From Chloroflexota bacterium (GTDB lineage: Bacteria > Chloroflexota > Anaerolineae > Anaerolineales > Villigracilaceae), in NCBI GenBank assembly GCA_016234555.1, contig JACRBJ010000097.1, positions 1 to 55,474 on the forward strand: a stretch of 55,474 bases of DNA. Direction: 5' to 3'. The notes under the pieces are model-generated. The model was given only the letters and a program-made list of their open reading frames with translations. It did no database searches and was not told the DNA's origin. Positions 41,390-49,594 of the stretch are shown piece after piece. Positions within the stretch are counted from its first letter, which is position 1. The number at the start of each line of letters is the position of its first letter. Position numbers and translations under genes: made by a program.

Positions 41390-44185
41390 CTATTTTTCCT
41401 CCCTCGCCGCTTTGCGGTCGCGCAGCCCCAGGAACAGGTTGATCAACCCGCCGCCCAGTATCAAGACCACCGCCAGCAACATGCCGACACCGTAGGCATC
41501 CCAGTAGGCGCGCACGGAGATCGAGCGTCCTTCGTCGTTCTGCTCAAAAAAAGCGCCACTGTACAATCCGCTCGCCAAGCCTTTGATCTGTCCTGAAGCA
41601 TAATATGGCTGGATCATCGGCGCGGCTTGCGAACTGGAGATCACTACAAAGGGAACTGTGCCGCGCGCGGACGTTGTCTGCTCGATCCAGGCACGGGCGG
41701 AATCGGCGTTATCGGTGATAAGAATCAACGTCGAAAAATTGGAGAGCAAGCTAACGCCTTCCAGCGGGGGGAATGACTGGGAAGGAGGCGGCGGCACCAG
41801 TAAATCACTCAGACCCCGGTTCTGGAATGGGTATTTTGCAGTCTGGATCGGGTTTTCGGCAAACGCGCGGATGCCCATCTGTCCGCCGGGCAGGTAGCCC
41901 AGGTTCAGGTATTGGGAGCCGCTCTGGTAGCCGAGCTCAGCCAAAGGCTTGGAATGAATGAAGCGTTCAGCCAGGATTGCGCCCGTTTCGTTGGTCGAGA
42001 TAAAGGTCAGGCGCGGGTAGCGCAGGCGCATCACCCGGTCGAACATCGGCAGGGCGATGGCTTCGACCTCTCCCGCCCGCGCAGGGTCGTAATCGAATAT
42101 CACCAGCACGCGGGCGTCATCCGAAATCGATTCCATGACCACGTTGGACGCAGTGACCGCTTCGACCGGAAATCCCGTTGGGGATGGGAATATCCGCGTT
42201 TGCATGAACAACACGACCGGCAAAATCACAAGAAACAGGAAAGCCAGGGTCCAGCGCAACCCGCGCGAAGTTTTGATCTCGAAGAAGGAAGCGATGGGGA
42301 CGGGCGAGGTCTCCGCCGACAAAATCTGTTCCAGCAACGCGGCATGAGCCTGCTGTTCCTCGCTTGCCAGCAACTTGATCGAATAAGCTTTCGGTTTGCT
42401 CGTGGAAATTTTCCCCGGCGCTGCGGGAAGCACGCCCTGCAAACCGGCAAGCGCGCCGCGCGATTCGAAAGCACTATCAGCAGATACTGCTGTGGAGGCT
42501 TGGGGAACGCCGGCATCCACCGGGCGCATGGCTTGCACCCAGGAAGGCAGGTCTCCGGGCGCAATGGAGTCTGTGTTTGTGATTGGCGCGGGAACAGACT
42601 CCGTCGCGGCGGTATTGTTCGCAACGGAAAGCCAGTCTGGCATTTCGGTGAAAAGCGAATCCGAGTCGGCAGGTTTGGCAGCTTCACCGAAAGACGGCGA
42701 TTCAACCTTGACAGGTTCCGCTGTCGAGGGGGCAGCCTGATCTTCAGGCTTGAAGACGTTCAGCCAGTCGGGCAGTTCAGAATCCGACGGGGTTGCCGCC
42801 TCCTGCGGCTCAGGCGGTTCGGTAAAGATGGATGATTGCGGCGCAGCGGCTTTCAACCAACTGGGAATATCCAACTCGGCTTCTTCACTGGCGGGAGGCT
42901 GCGGAGCAGGTTGTTCTGCCGCTGCGGACGGTTCGCTTTCAGCGGACTGGAAAGACTTCAACCAATCCTGGTCGGACGAAGGCTGGCTCGGTTCAAGATC
43001 TTTCAACCAATCCGGAGTATCACCCACTGGTGAAAAGGCATCCTCAGCTCCGCTCAAACCTGATTCTGAGAAAGCGGGCAGCCTGGCTGCATCGCCTAAC
43101 GGGCTGACATCCTGTGCGGCGTTTTCCGCACCCAACCCACGCATCCAGTCCGGGGTATCCGAAGGCGTGGCAAAGTCAGCCGGCGGGTTGGCATTTTGTC
43201 CGCCGCTTTCGTCAGCCATCGCTTGCAGCCAGTCCGGGGTATCCGAAGGTGCGGCAAAGTCAGCCGGCGGGTTGATATTTTGTCCGCCGCTTTCGTCAGC
43301 CATCGCGCGCAGCCAGTCCGGGGTATCCGAAGGCGCGGCAAAGTCAGCCGGCGGATTGGCATTTTGCTCACCGTTTTCGGCAGCCATCGTGCGCAGCCAG
43401 TCCGGGGTGTCCGAAAAAGCGGGAGGATTCGACCCGGTCAACGGAGCGCCGGCATCCAATCCGCGTAACCAGTCGGGGGTATCTGAAACGGAAAATGTCT
43501 CTTCTGCGCTGGAGCCGGTGTCATTAAATCCCGCCCCTTCATCCGCAACCATCGAGCGCAGCCAGTCCGGGGTATCGCCTGCCGCCGGTGGGGAGGAGGG
43601 GCGGTTGTCAACTGGAAATGGTTGTGTTTGCTTCAAGGAATTGGTAGCATCCGGCTCACGCAGCCAGTCAGCCAACTCGTCCTTCTGGTCAGGCTCCATC
43701 GCCGGCGGTTGGCTCCCTGTCATCCAGGAGGGCAACTCGGGTTCAGGTTCGGACTGGGCAAAATCCTTTGTATCGCCCAATTCCACCCGCCGCGCGGTAG
43801 TGGGTTCGGCTTGAGGCTTTTTGGGTTTCGGCGTTTCCCCGGTGATGTTCGCAAGCCAATCCGGTGTTTCCTCTTCCTCATCCTCCGCCTGACGCTGCGC
43901 ACGCAAGCCCGCAAGCAGATCGGCACTGGGAATGGAACGCGACGGCGGCGTCTTCGGAGTTTCCTCCCCGGCAGACTGGCGCGCCGAACTGCGGGCATCC
44001 TGCAACCATTGTGGGAGGACCGGCTCCAGTTCGGATGTATTTTTCTTTGTGGGAGATTGTCCCGGGGTAAGAGGCTGATTGCCCTCCCCAGCCAACGGGC
44101 GGAGCGGGTTCTGACAATACTGACAGAATTCCCTGTCAGACAGGTTGTTCTCTCCGCAGTTGGGGCACTTGATGAGATTTGCCAT
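41390..44185 (-). CDS. Zinc-ribbon membrane protein with 16 PDWL-type motifs
   Basis: 931 residues. N-terminal zinc ribbon (IKCPNCGENNLSDREFCQYC). Then about 550 acidic, disordered residues carry 16 short motifs of the form (T/L/I)P(D/S)W(L/M)(R/K/Q)xM, including TPDWLRSM, TPDWLRTM and LPDWLNVF. Four near-identical 84-bp DNA repeats (28 residues) lie at about 43140-43420. Helix 1 near 640-662, an outside domain of about 230 residues, and a last helix near 895-918 (GMLLAVVLILGGGLINLFLG). The motif-rich part is cytoplasmic, suggesting multivalent docking, perhaps for the ASKHA ATPase. Not recognised as a named family. The ATG shares an A with the previous stop (TAATG). Confidence 0.8.
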   Translation of the reverse strand: MANLIKCPNCGENNLSDREFCQYCQNPLRPLAGEGNQPLTPGQSPTKKNTSELEPVLPQWLQDARSSARQSAGEETPKTPPSRSIPSADLLAGLRAQRQAEDEEEETPDWLANITGETPKPKKPQAEPTTARRVELGDTKDFAQSEPEPELPSWMTGSQPPAMEPDQKDELADWLREPDATNSLKQTQPFPVDNRPSSPPAAGDTPDWLRSMVADEGAGFNDTGSSAEETFSVSDTPDWLRGLDAGAPLTGSNPPAFSDTPDWLRTMAAENGEQNANPPADFAAPSDTPDWLRAMADESGGQNINPPADFAAPSDTPDWLQAMADESGGQNANPPADFATPSDTPDWMRGLGAENAAQDVSPLGDAARLPAFSESGLSGAEDAFSPVGDTPDWLKDLEPSQPSSDQDWLKSFQSAESEPSAAAEQPAPQPPASEEAELDIPSWLKAAAPQSSIFTEPPEPQEAATPSDSELPDWLNVFKPEDQAAPSTAEPVKVESPSFGEAAKPADSDSLFTEMPDWLSVANNTAATESVPAPITNTDSIAPGDLPSWVQAMRPVDAGVPQASTAVSADSAFESRGALAGLQGVLPAAPGKISTSKPKAYSIKLLASEEQQAHAALLEQILSAETSPVPIASFFEIKTSRGLRWTLAFLFLVILPVVLFMQTRIFPSPTGFPVEAVTASNVVMESISDDARVLVIFDYDPARAGEVEAIALPMFDRVMRLRYPRLTFISTNETGAILAERFIHSKPLAELGYQSGSQYLNLGYLPGGQMGIRAFAENPIQTAKYPFQNRGLSDLLVPPPPSQSFPPLEGVSLLSNFSTLILITDNADSARAWIEQTTSARGTVPFVVISSSQAAPMIQPYYASGQIKGLASGLYSGAFFEQNDEGRSISVRAYWDAYGVGMLLAVVLILGGGLINLFLGLRDRKAAREEK
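43140..43420 (-). repeat. 84-bp tandem repeats inside the PDWL gene
   Basis: The segment AGTCCGGGGTATCCGAAGG recurs starting at 43147, 43231 and 43315, and with a small change at 43399, exactly 84 bp apart. In-frame expansion or contraction would change the number of PDWL motifs by one each time. Confidence 0.85.
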
Positions 44186-44805
44186 TAGCTGCCACCATAC
44201 GGACGATCCGCGCCGAACAGGACGCGCAAACCAGTGGTCAACGTGCCCAACGCAACACCGATCAAAATACCGCGCACCCCGCCAAGCGCCCAGACCTGGG
44301 TCACCCAGCGCGAAAGATCGCCAAACAGGGGAATATCCATATACGGCAGGGTGGCTGAGCCAAAAAGAACAATAACGGCTGTAAGCAGGAAAAGAATGCT
44401 CATCACATCCACGCGGCGGCGCAGGAGGCGGATCGCGGCGTAAAGCAGGGAAACGGTCAAAATACCCATTAATGCAGCTTCGGTGGGAATGATGACGCTA
44501 TTTGCCACAGCCTGCATGACCACATGACCGGGGCCCAGGGCAACACCGAGGAGGAATGTCACGATAAGGCTGATGACAAGCAACGCACTGTACACGCCTC
44601 CCTTTTGATTGCGTCGCACCTTGTCGGTATGCACCGAGATCAAATTGAGAATCCCCGTCAGGACAGCAACCCCCGCAAGGGCGATTGCCGCATTCAACAA
44701 CTGTACTTGAATCTGCGCCAGCACGGGGAAGAGTCCGCCAAGAAAATATCCAGCCAGGATGACGAGGCCCGAAAGCATGGCAATAATAACAGTAATGATC
44801 CGCAT
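44185..44805 (-). CDS. Membrane protein of about six helices, ASKHA operon
   Basis: 206 residues: IITVIIAMLSGLVILAGYFL at the start, then LLNAAIALAGVAVLTGILNL, a short loop with VHTDKVRRNQKGG, more helices and the cytoplasmic end GLRVLFGADRPYGGS. The basic loop indicates orientation. Coupled at both ends by TAATG overlaps. No recognised family. Confidence 0.75.
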   Translation of the reverse strand: MRIITVIIAMLSGLVILAGYFLGGLFPVLAQIQVQLLNAAIALAGVAVLTGILNLISVHTDKVRRNQKGGVYSALLVISLIVTFLLGVALGPGHVVMQAVANSVIIPTEAALMGILTVSLLYAAIRLLRRRVDVMSILFLLTAVIVLFGSATLPYMDIPLFGDLSRWVTQVWALGGVRGILIGVALGTLTTGLRVLFGADRPYGGS

Positions 44806-45539
44806 TAGATGGCCCCCGCAAATCTGGCAAAGGCGCCGCCTATCAAAATGAGGATAATCACCCAGCGGAAAATATCCTGCAAGGTCAGGCTTGCGGCATG
44901 AGAAGCGCCCGCTCCGAGGTAGGCGCCGGTTGCAAACAACTCCTCACCCACCAGCGGATTCTGGGTGCTTGCAAAAAGCACCGCCTGACCGGCAAGGTTG
45001 TCGCTGGCGCCGATCACTGCGGCATTCCCGCGATCCGCCGCGTCTGCAAGCAGGGCGACCTCGGGTCCAAAATGACCGATCAAAATATTTGCGGACACAT
45101 TCTCATCGGGCGAAATGCGCATTGCGCCGGCTACATACCCAAACGGGCTCACCCCTGTCACGCGCCCGGTGGTATGGGAATATAAATCCGCCGCGCCCGC
45201 GTTTTTATAACCTGCCTGCAGGGTATCCTGTGAAAGCAAGCCGAGCAGGGAATCGCCTGCGGAAGCAACCGGGGGGGCATCGCCTACTGAAGCCCGTTCC
45301 GCAATGCGGCGCAGCATGGAAAGCCCCGCCAGAGCGGAACCGCCGCGCATGTCGAGCAGGTTTCCATATCCAAGCGAGACGTGCAGGCGCGTCCCATCCT
45401 CGACGCTGACACCGAGCATTCGATATAGTTGTGTGAGCGCGGGAATATCGCGCAGCCGCGCAGGGGATTTCCGCTTCCAAAACGTAATGCCTCCCAAAAG
45501 AAGCGCACTGAAGACGAGGACTGCAAGTTCAACCATCAT
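44805..45539 (-). CDS. Membrane-anchored unknown protein (resembles DUF6754)
   Basis: 244 residues. N-terminal helix (VELAVLVFSALLLGGITFW), a cytoplasmic or exported domain with repeated small-residue segments (RLHVSLGYGNLLDMRGGSAL, AGAMRISPDENVSANILIGH, DAADRGNAAVIGASDNLAGQ), and a C-terminal helix (FRWVIILILIGGAFARFAG). It looks like the DUF6754 family of Chloroflexota and related phyla, from memory only. The stop overlaps the next gene (TAATG) and the start overlaps the small gene before it (ATGA). Confidence 0.72.
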   Translation of the reverse strand: MMVELAVLVFSALLLGGITFWKRKSPARLRDIPALTQLYRMLGVSVEDGTRLHVSLGYGNLLDMRGGSALAGLSMLRRIAERASVGDAPPVASAGDSLLGLLSQDTLQAGYKNAGAADLYSHTTGRVTGVSPFGYVAGAMRISPDENVSANILIGHFGPEVALLADAADRGNAAVIGASDNLAGQAVLFASTQNPLVGEELFATGAYLGAGASHAASLTLQDIFRWVIILILIGGAFARFAGAI

Positions 45540-45778
45540 GATGTCTTCTCCCCAAGCAGGAGGGATGCAAACGCACGCGTTTCATTGTCTTCCTCCAGGG
45601 TGAGAGCCAGGGCGGTTAGCTGATCGCTTGCGATCAAGCCGCGGCTAAAATGCAGCGCCTGCGCCGCAAGCAAGGCAAACGGACTTCCCGCCTCGAGAAA
45701 CATGGCAGCCAATTCATGAAGATGGTACCGGCGCAGGGTTTCCGCCCAACGCATCCAATATTCACGCGGAGACTTCAT
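45536..45778 (-). CDS. Small helical protein, first gene of the ASKHA operon
   Basis: 80 residues, all-helical, soluble: KSPREYWMRWAETLRRYHLH, then MFLEAGSPFALLAAQALHFS. ATG 45778 is preferred over 45796 because TATACT (45787-45792) lies 8 nt upstream and overlaps the earlier one; no Shine-Dalgarno sequence. ATGA overlap with the next gene, so it opens the seven-gene operon. Not recognised. Confidence 0.6.
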   Translation of the reverse strand: MKSPREYWMRWAETLRRYHLHELAAMFLEAGSPFALLAAQALHFSRGLIASDQLTALALTLEEDNETRAFASLLLGEKTS

Positions 45779-45836
45779 AATGTGCGAGTATAGCATAATT
45801 TTATTGCGGGCTTACGCCGCGCTACGCGTCGGTCAA

Positions 45837-45950
45837 TTACAGGTGGGTTGCAGTTCACATACCCATTCGCAAGCATCGAACATGAAGCCGCAAAGAGGGC
45901 GTCCCATTCACAGCTTGACGGGGACCCAACACGAGAGTCCCCACCTGTAA
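45837..45950. repeat. Inverted repeats in the gap after glgC
   Basis: In the 183-bp gap between glgC and the ASKHA operon, TTACAGGTGGG (45837-45847) is mirrored by CCCACCTGTAA near 45940-45950, and GGGGACCC/GAGTCCCC forms an inner hairpin. It may contain the glgC terminator and looks like a small non-coding mobile palindrome. No gene seen. Confidence 0.45.
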
Positions 45951-45961
45951 GGGAAGGGGCG

Positions 45962-47218
45962 TTACTCGGGCGCAATCTTCGTCCCGGACTCGATTTCCGC
46001 ATCCTTCGGGATGACGACAATGCCGTCCCTGACGTGCCACTTTTCATTCTCCTGGTCGATATCCGTGCCGCGTGGGAAGGGACGAATAACGACATCGCTG
46101 CCAATGCGCACGTTCTTGTCGAGAATGGCGCCTTCGATGTGACAGTTTGCTCCGATGCCGATGGGCAAGCCTTTGATGTTCCGCTCGTAATAATCTGAAC
46201 CCATCACAATCGTGTCCTTGATGACACACCCAGCCGCAATCTGGCTGCGAATGCCCACAATCGAATGGGTGATGTCGGAACGCAGGATGCGGCATCCCTC
46301 TGCAAGAAGCACGTCCTTCAGCCTGCTATCTTCCACAATCGAGCCGGGCAGGAAGCGTGTGTCTGTATAAATGGGTTCCTTCTCATCGTGAAAATTGAAG
46401 GGCGAATCGGGTTTGGTCAGCATCAGTCCCGTTTCGTAGAACGAGCGGATCGTCCCGATGTCCTGCCAGTAGCCATTGAAATCGAAGCCGTACACCTCAT
46501 GGGATTTGATCGCCTCGGGGATGATATCGCCACCGAAATCATCGTGGTCGGGAAAGCTCTTCAACAGCTTCATCAACACCTTGGTTCTGAAAAGATAGAT
46601 TCCCATCGAACCCAGGAAGGGACGTGCCGGATCGTCACGGCTGACGAATTTCTTCTGGACTTCGGGGTCCTTTGGCTTTTCCACAAACGAGGAAATACGC
46701 CCGTCGGCTTCGCGCTTCAGGATGCCAAAACGCGGCGCCTCCTCCGTCGTTACCGGCTGGACCGCCACTGTAATATCGGCATTGTTCGCCCAATGATATT
46801 CCGCCATGGCTTTGTAATTCATGCGATACAAATGGTCGCCCGCCAGGATCAACACGTGCTTCGCCCCGCTGGACATGATCTCAAGGGTCTGCTTTCGCAC
46901 CGCATCCGCCGTCCCCTGATACCAGTCCGCGCTCTCGACGGTTTGTTCCGCAGCCCAGATCTGCACCCAGCCGGAGTGAAACGCGTCGAAATTATAGGTT
47001 CTGGTGATGTGACGGTGCAGGGATACGGAATTGAACTGGGTCAGGATCGCGATCTTGAAAATCTCGGAATTAATGCAGTTGCTGATGGGGATGTCGATCA
47101 GGCGATACTTGCCCGCAATGGGGACGGCGGGCTTGGAACGCATCTGCGTCAACGGGTAAAGACGCGCTCCACGTCCTCCACCCAGAATTACAGCGAGGAT
47201 GTCATTTAACGAGGGCAT
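45962..47218 (-). CDS. glgC: Glucose-1-phosphate adenylyltransferase
   Basis: 418 residues. It makes ADP-glucose for glycogen. N-terminus AVILGGGRGARLYPLTQMRS followed by KPAVPIAGKYRLIDIPISNC, then SADWYQGTADAVRKQ and ILAGDHLYRMNY; the C-terminal left-handed beta-helix is seen as IAAGCVIKDTIVMGSDYYER. AGGAG lies 7 nt before the ATG. Monocistronic as far as can be seen; glgA and glgB are not in the window. Confidence 0.95.
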   Translation of the reverse strand: MPSLNDILAVILGGGRGARLYPLTQMRSKPAVPIAGKYRLIDIPISNCINSEIFKIAILTQFNSVSLHRHITRTYNFDAFHSGWVQIWAAEQTVESADWYQGTADAVRKQTLEIMSSGAKHVLILAGDHLYRMNYKAMAEYHWANNADITVAVQPVTTEEAPRFGILKREADGRISSFVEKPKDPEVQKKFVSRDDPARPFLGSMGIYLFRTKVLMKLLKSFPDHDDFGGDIIPEAIKSHEVYGFDFNGYWQDIGTIRSFYETGLMLTKPDSPFNFHDEKEPIYTDTRFLPGSIVEDSRLKDVLLAEGCRILRSDITHSIVGIRSQIAAGCVIKDTIVMGSDYYERNIKGLPIGIGANCHIEGAILDKNVRIGSDVVIRPFPRGTDIDQENEKWHVRDGIVVIPKDAEIESGTKIAPE

Positions 47219-47377
47219 AATGGTCTCCTAAGTGCATTTGTTATTCCTTATATATTACCGTCTTGCATCCTGCTAAAAAACTCCCTGACTTTTTAAAATT
47301 ATATCGCACTTTCAAATGGGGGATAACCATCCTGTTGACGTTCGCGCCCCTTTTAAAATCGGAACTCGTCGATCCAG

Positions 47378-47608
47378 CCGTTGGATGACTGCTACCACTC
47401 ACTGGACGATTCCTACCTGTCGCTGGACGGTTCCTACCAGTCGCTGAACGCTTCCTAGCTGTCGCTGGACGATTCCTTCAAGCCGCTGGACGTTTCCTTC
47501 GTGTCACTGAACAATTCCTTCAAGTCGCTGGATGATTCCTTCGTGTTGCGGAATGATTCCTTCAAGCCGCTGGACGCTTCCTTCAAGTTGCGAAACGTTT
47601 CCTACATG
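47378..47608 (+). repeat. 21-bp minisatellite, 11 units
   Basis: Eleven imperfect 21-bp units, consensus TCGCTGGACGATTCCTTCAAG, with no gaps. In frame they encode heptads such as SLDDSFK and PLDASFK; unit 4 carries a TAG (codon at 47455-47457), so the array is not one open frame from its start. After unit 4 the frame stays open beyond the array to about 47800. No promoter or ribosome site is evident, so I treat it as non-coding. Confidence 0.9.
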
Positions 47609-47656
47609 CTACTTACCCAGACCCGCCCCCTCCGTCCCTGCCCTGCAGGCGGGACA

Positions 47657-47694
47657 CCTCCCCCAAATTCCACGAACTTGGAATTTGGGGGAGG
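47657..47694. repeat. 38-bp palindrome after the minisatellite
   Basis: CCTCCCCCAAATTCC and its exact complement GGAATTTGGGGGAGG flank ACGAACTT, a 15-bp perfect stem. REP-like; flanked by further C-rich and G-rich tracts that extend the pairing loosely. Confidence 0.8.
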
Positions 47695-47794
47695 CAGGGT
47701 GGGGGTCACGTCACCACTCCCGACCCGAATCCTTGTCCACACACGGGTTATGGTTGACTCAGGTCATGATAAAACCTGTCAGGTTTCGCTCCCA

Positions 47795-47828
47795 AGTTGA
47801 CAGTCACCTGCGGAGGTGACTGTCAACT
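47795..47828. repeat. 34-bp palindrome upstream of the lipoprotein stop
   Basis: AGTTGACAGTCACCT, loop GCGG, AGGTGACTGTCAACT, a 15-bp perfect stem. Just before it, AAACCTGTCAGGTTT is another palindrome. Together with the two preceding elements this makes the 670-bp gap (47219-47887) almost entirely repeat DNA. Confidence 0.8.
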
Positions 47829-47887
47829 GAGACCTACGGTCAATGCTCGGCGGGGTGCAGATATCCTCGCCGAGCAAGCGAGACTTT

Positions 47888-48397
47888 TCATGGATTCATA
47901 ATCAAATCAACGTATGCTGCCACTGGGACACCTGTTTTTTCGCTGTTGGACACAAATTCACCTGTAGCCAGAATTCGTACAAGCACGTTATTTCCGAGAC
48001 TTGGCTCAAGTACAGGGCGGAGCCCTGTTATCCATATAGTCCCAATATTTCCTTTTGGATTTAGAATACTTCCATTACCTAAATATGCAGCATAGTTCTC
48101 TACCTCGAACCAAGTATTATTTTTAGCAACAAAAGCTCTTAACACTGACGAATCGGAAGGTAAAAATATTTTCTTGTCAGAAACGTTTTCAATCACTACT
48201 TTCACATCAGACCCAAATTTGTACTCAACTTGCTCTTCGTAAATAATGTTTATTTTCAGACTGTTATTAATATCGCTAACAGGTACTATGCTTGTAAACG
48301 ACTCTTGCAAATTGTCCGTTTCGTCTACTTTGTCGTTTGAACAACCATAAACCAAAGTCATTAATAAACTGACAACTATTATCTTCCAGAATCTCAT
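47888..48397 (-). CDS. Lipoprotein of unknown function, AT-rich
   Basis: 169 residues. Signal RFWKIIVVSLLMTLVYGC gives a clear lipobox; the mature part is a beta-rich domain (LKINIIYEEQVEYKFGSDVK, then VVIENVSDKKIFLPSDSSV) like a small Ig-type fold. AAGGAG upstream of the ATG. Base composition is clearly more AT-rich than the neighbours, as is the RHS remnant next to it, so both may have arrived together. Not recognised. Confidence 0.7.
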   Translation of the reverse strand: MRFWKIIVVSLLMTLVYGCSNDKVDETDNLQESFTSIVPVSDINNSLKINIIYEEQVEYKFGSDVKVVIENVSDKKIFLPSDSSVLRAFVAKNNTWFEVENYAAYLGNGSILNPKGNIGTIWITGLRPVLEPSLGNNVLVRILATGEFVSNSEKTGVPVAAYVDLIMNP

Positions 48398-48429
48398 AAC
48401 TATCTCCTTTATGGAAAAATTGTCGGCAT

Positions 48430-48882
48430 TTACTCAGCAAAAGACTCAGCAAATTGCATTAGTGATGTCACGCTTGGCAAGCTATGATAGATTAGAGGTG
48501 GATAAAGAGGGTGAGGACCAGGGTGTGCCGCACTTCCCATATCAACCATCAATTTATATTCCATTTCAATTACCAATGGCCTACTCCCATCAAAAGCAGG
48601 TATATCAGACAACTCCGTATTTCCAAAACCATTGGGTACAGTAATGGCAGGGTAATATGTTGTTTTGCCTCCGCTTTCAAAACCTAAACCAACATTTACC
48701 GGTCCTCCTGAATTATTACTAATAGTGAAATCTGATATGGTGATGCCCGAATATTCGTCATGTGTTACAGAATAATTAATCCAAAAATTGGCGTCAAAAC
48801 TTTCTGGCGGAGTATTGGGCAGGACTAGCCTTACAAATGCGGAAACAGCACATCCAAGTCCCGCTTTAGGATTCATGCACAC
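48430..48882 (-). CDS. Unknown protein or frame-shifted tip of the RHS remnant
   Basis: 150 codons beginning MCMNPKAGLGCAVSAFVRLV, with a soluble beta-rich region (YSGITISDFTISNNSGGPVN). The frame extends upstream without a start to about 48930 (encoding KRTRNGSDDFLNETVC) and overlaps the RHS end in another frame, so a second frameshift could have joined the two. No Shine-Dalgarno sequence before the ATG. Not recognised; whether it is expressed is doubtful. Confidence 0.4.
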   Translation of the reverse strand: MCMNPKAGLGCAVSAFVRLVLPNTPPESFDANFWINYSVTHDEYSGITISDFTISNNSGGPVNVGLGFESGGKTTYYPAITVPNGFGNTELSDIPAFDGSRPLVIEMEYKLMVDMGSAAHPGPHPLYPPLIYHSLPSVTSLMQFAESFAE

Positions 48883-49594
48883 AGTTTCATTAAGAAAATC
48901 ATCACTGCCATTTCTCGTCCGCTTGAATAACTTGATCTAACATGCAGAGCATAGGAGTAATCATTGCTCACCTTGAAATGTTTATCTTCCCACCAATTAT
49001 CTCTTCTATAACCTTCAGCGGTAACTAAAATTCCCGGAGTGTCCTCATCTTCCCTTCCATCATCTCCGTCATAAGCATCACTAGGTCCTGTGCAGCCATA
49101 TGTATCGTCGCACTCATAATGCCCTGTTGGGTCATTGAGATTGATGGGATTATTTTTCACATAGCTAAACCGATTCCAACTCTGCGGATTTTGAGCATTG
49201 GGAATCAACGTATTCGGCTGCAAGAACCGTCCTAAAGTGGGCGAGTAGAAGCGCGCCTTGTAGTCCATCAGTCCACCCATGCCTTCGTCGAGGGCGCCTT
49301 GTCCCGTGTGGTGAAGTCGGTGGTATTGGTAATTGGTAAATTGAGGCTTGGAACATTGGTGCGCTGTCCGCCGAAGGGGAGGTAGCGTTGCTGGGTTTTT
49401 AAGGCACCAGTGGAGTCAGTGACAGCAACGGTAGAGCCGAGGTGGTCGGTGAGGAGGTATTTTAATGCGTCGTTCATGGCAACCATCTGTCTTGCAAAGG
49501 AGTAGTAGGCTTGAGATGGCGGGGTGAAAGCCGCCTTCCAACGGGCAACTCCCTTGCTGATAAGGAGAAAAGAAAGGTCGAATAAAGGGATCAT
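48873..49594 (-). pseudogene. RHS/YD-repeat protein remnant with frameshift
   Basis: The C-terminal RHS core is recognisable in two frames: LKYLLTDHLGSTVAVTDSTG and RYLPFGGQR in one, then DYKARFYSPTLGRFLQPNTL and NRFSYVKNNPINLNDPTGHY in the next. The switch falls near 49305-49315, where the TTC ACC AC ACG GGA context fits a 1-bp loss before the usual FTGQ motif. Only about the last 230 codons remain; the N-terminal YD repeats are missing and the remnant begins right at the deacetylase stop. The region past DPTGHY is the variable tip that usually carries a toxin-like domain; here it is not recognisable. Confidence 0.85.

Noticed and set aside
43140..43420. CRISPR-like array with regular spacing
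   Set aside because: The 84-bp units are near-identical over their whole length with no unique spacers and lie in frame in a protein gene.
47501..47800. Possible gene encoding the SFKPLD heptads
   Set aside because: It starts inside the minisatellite, has no ribosome site, and after the array runs into palindromic repeat DNA.
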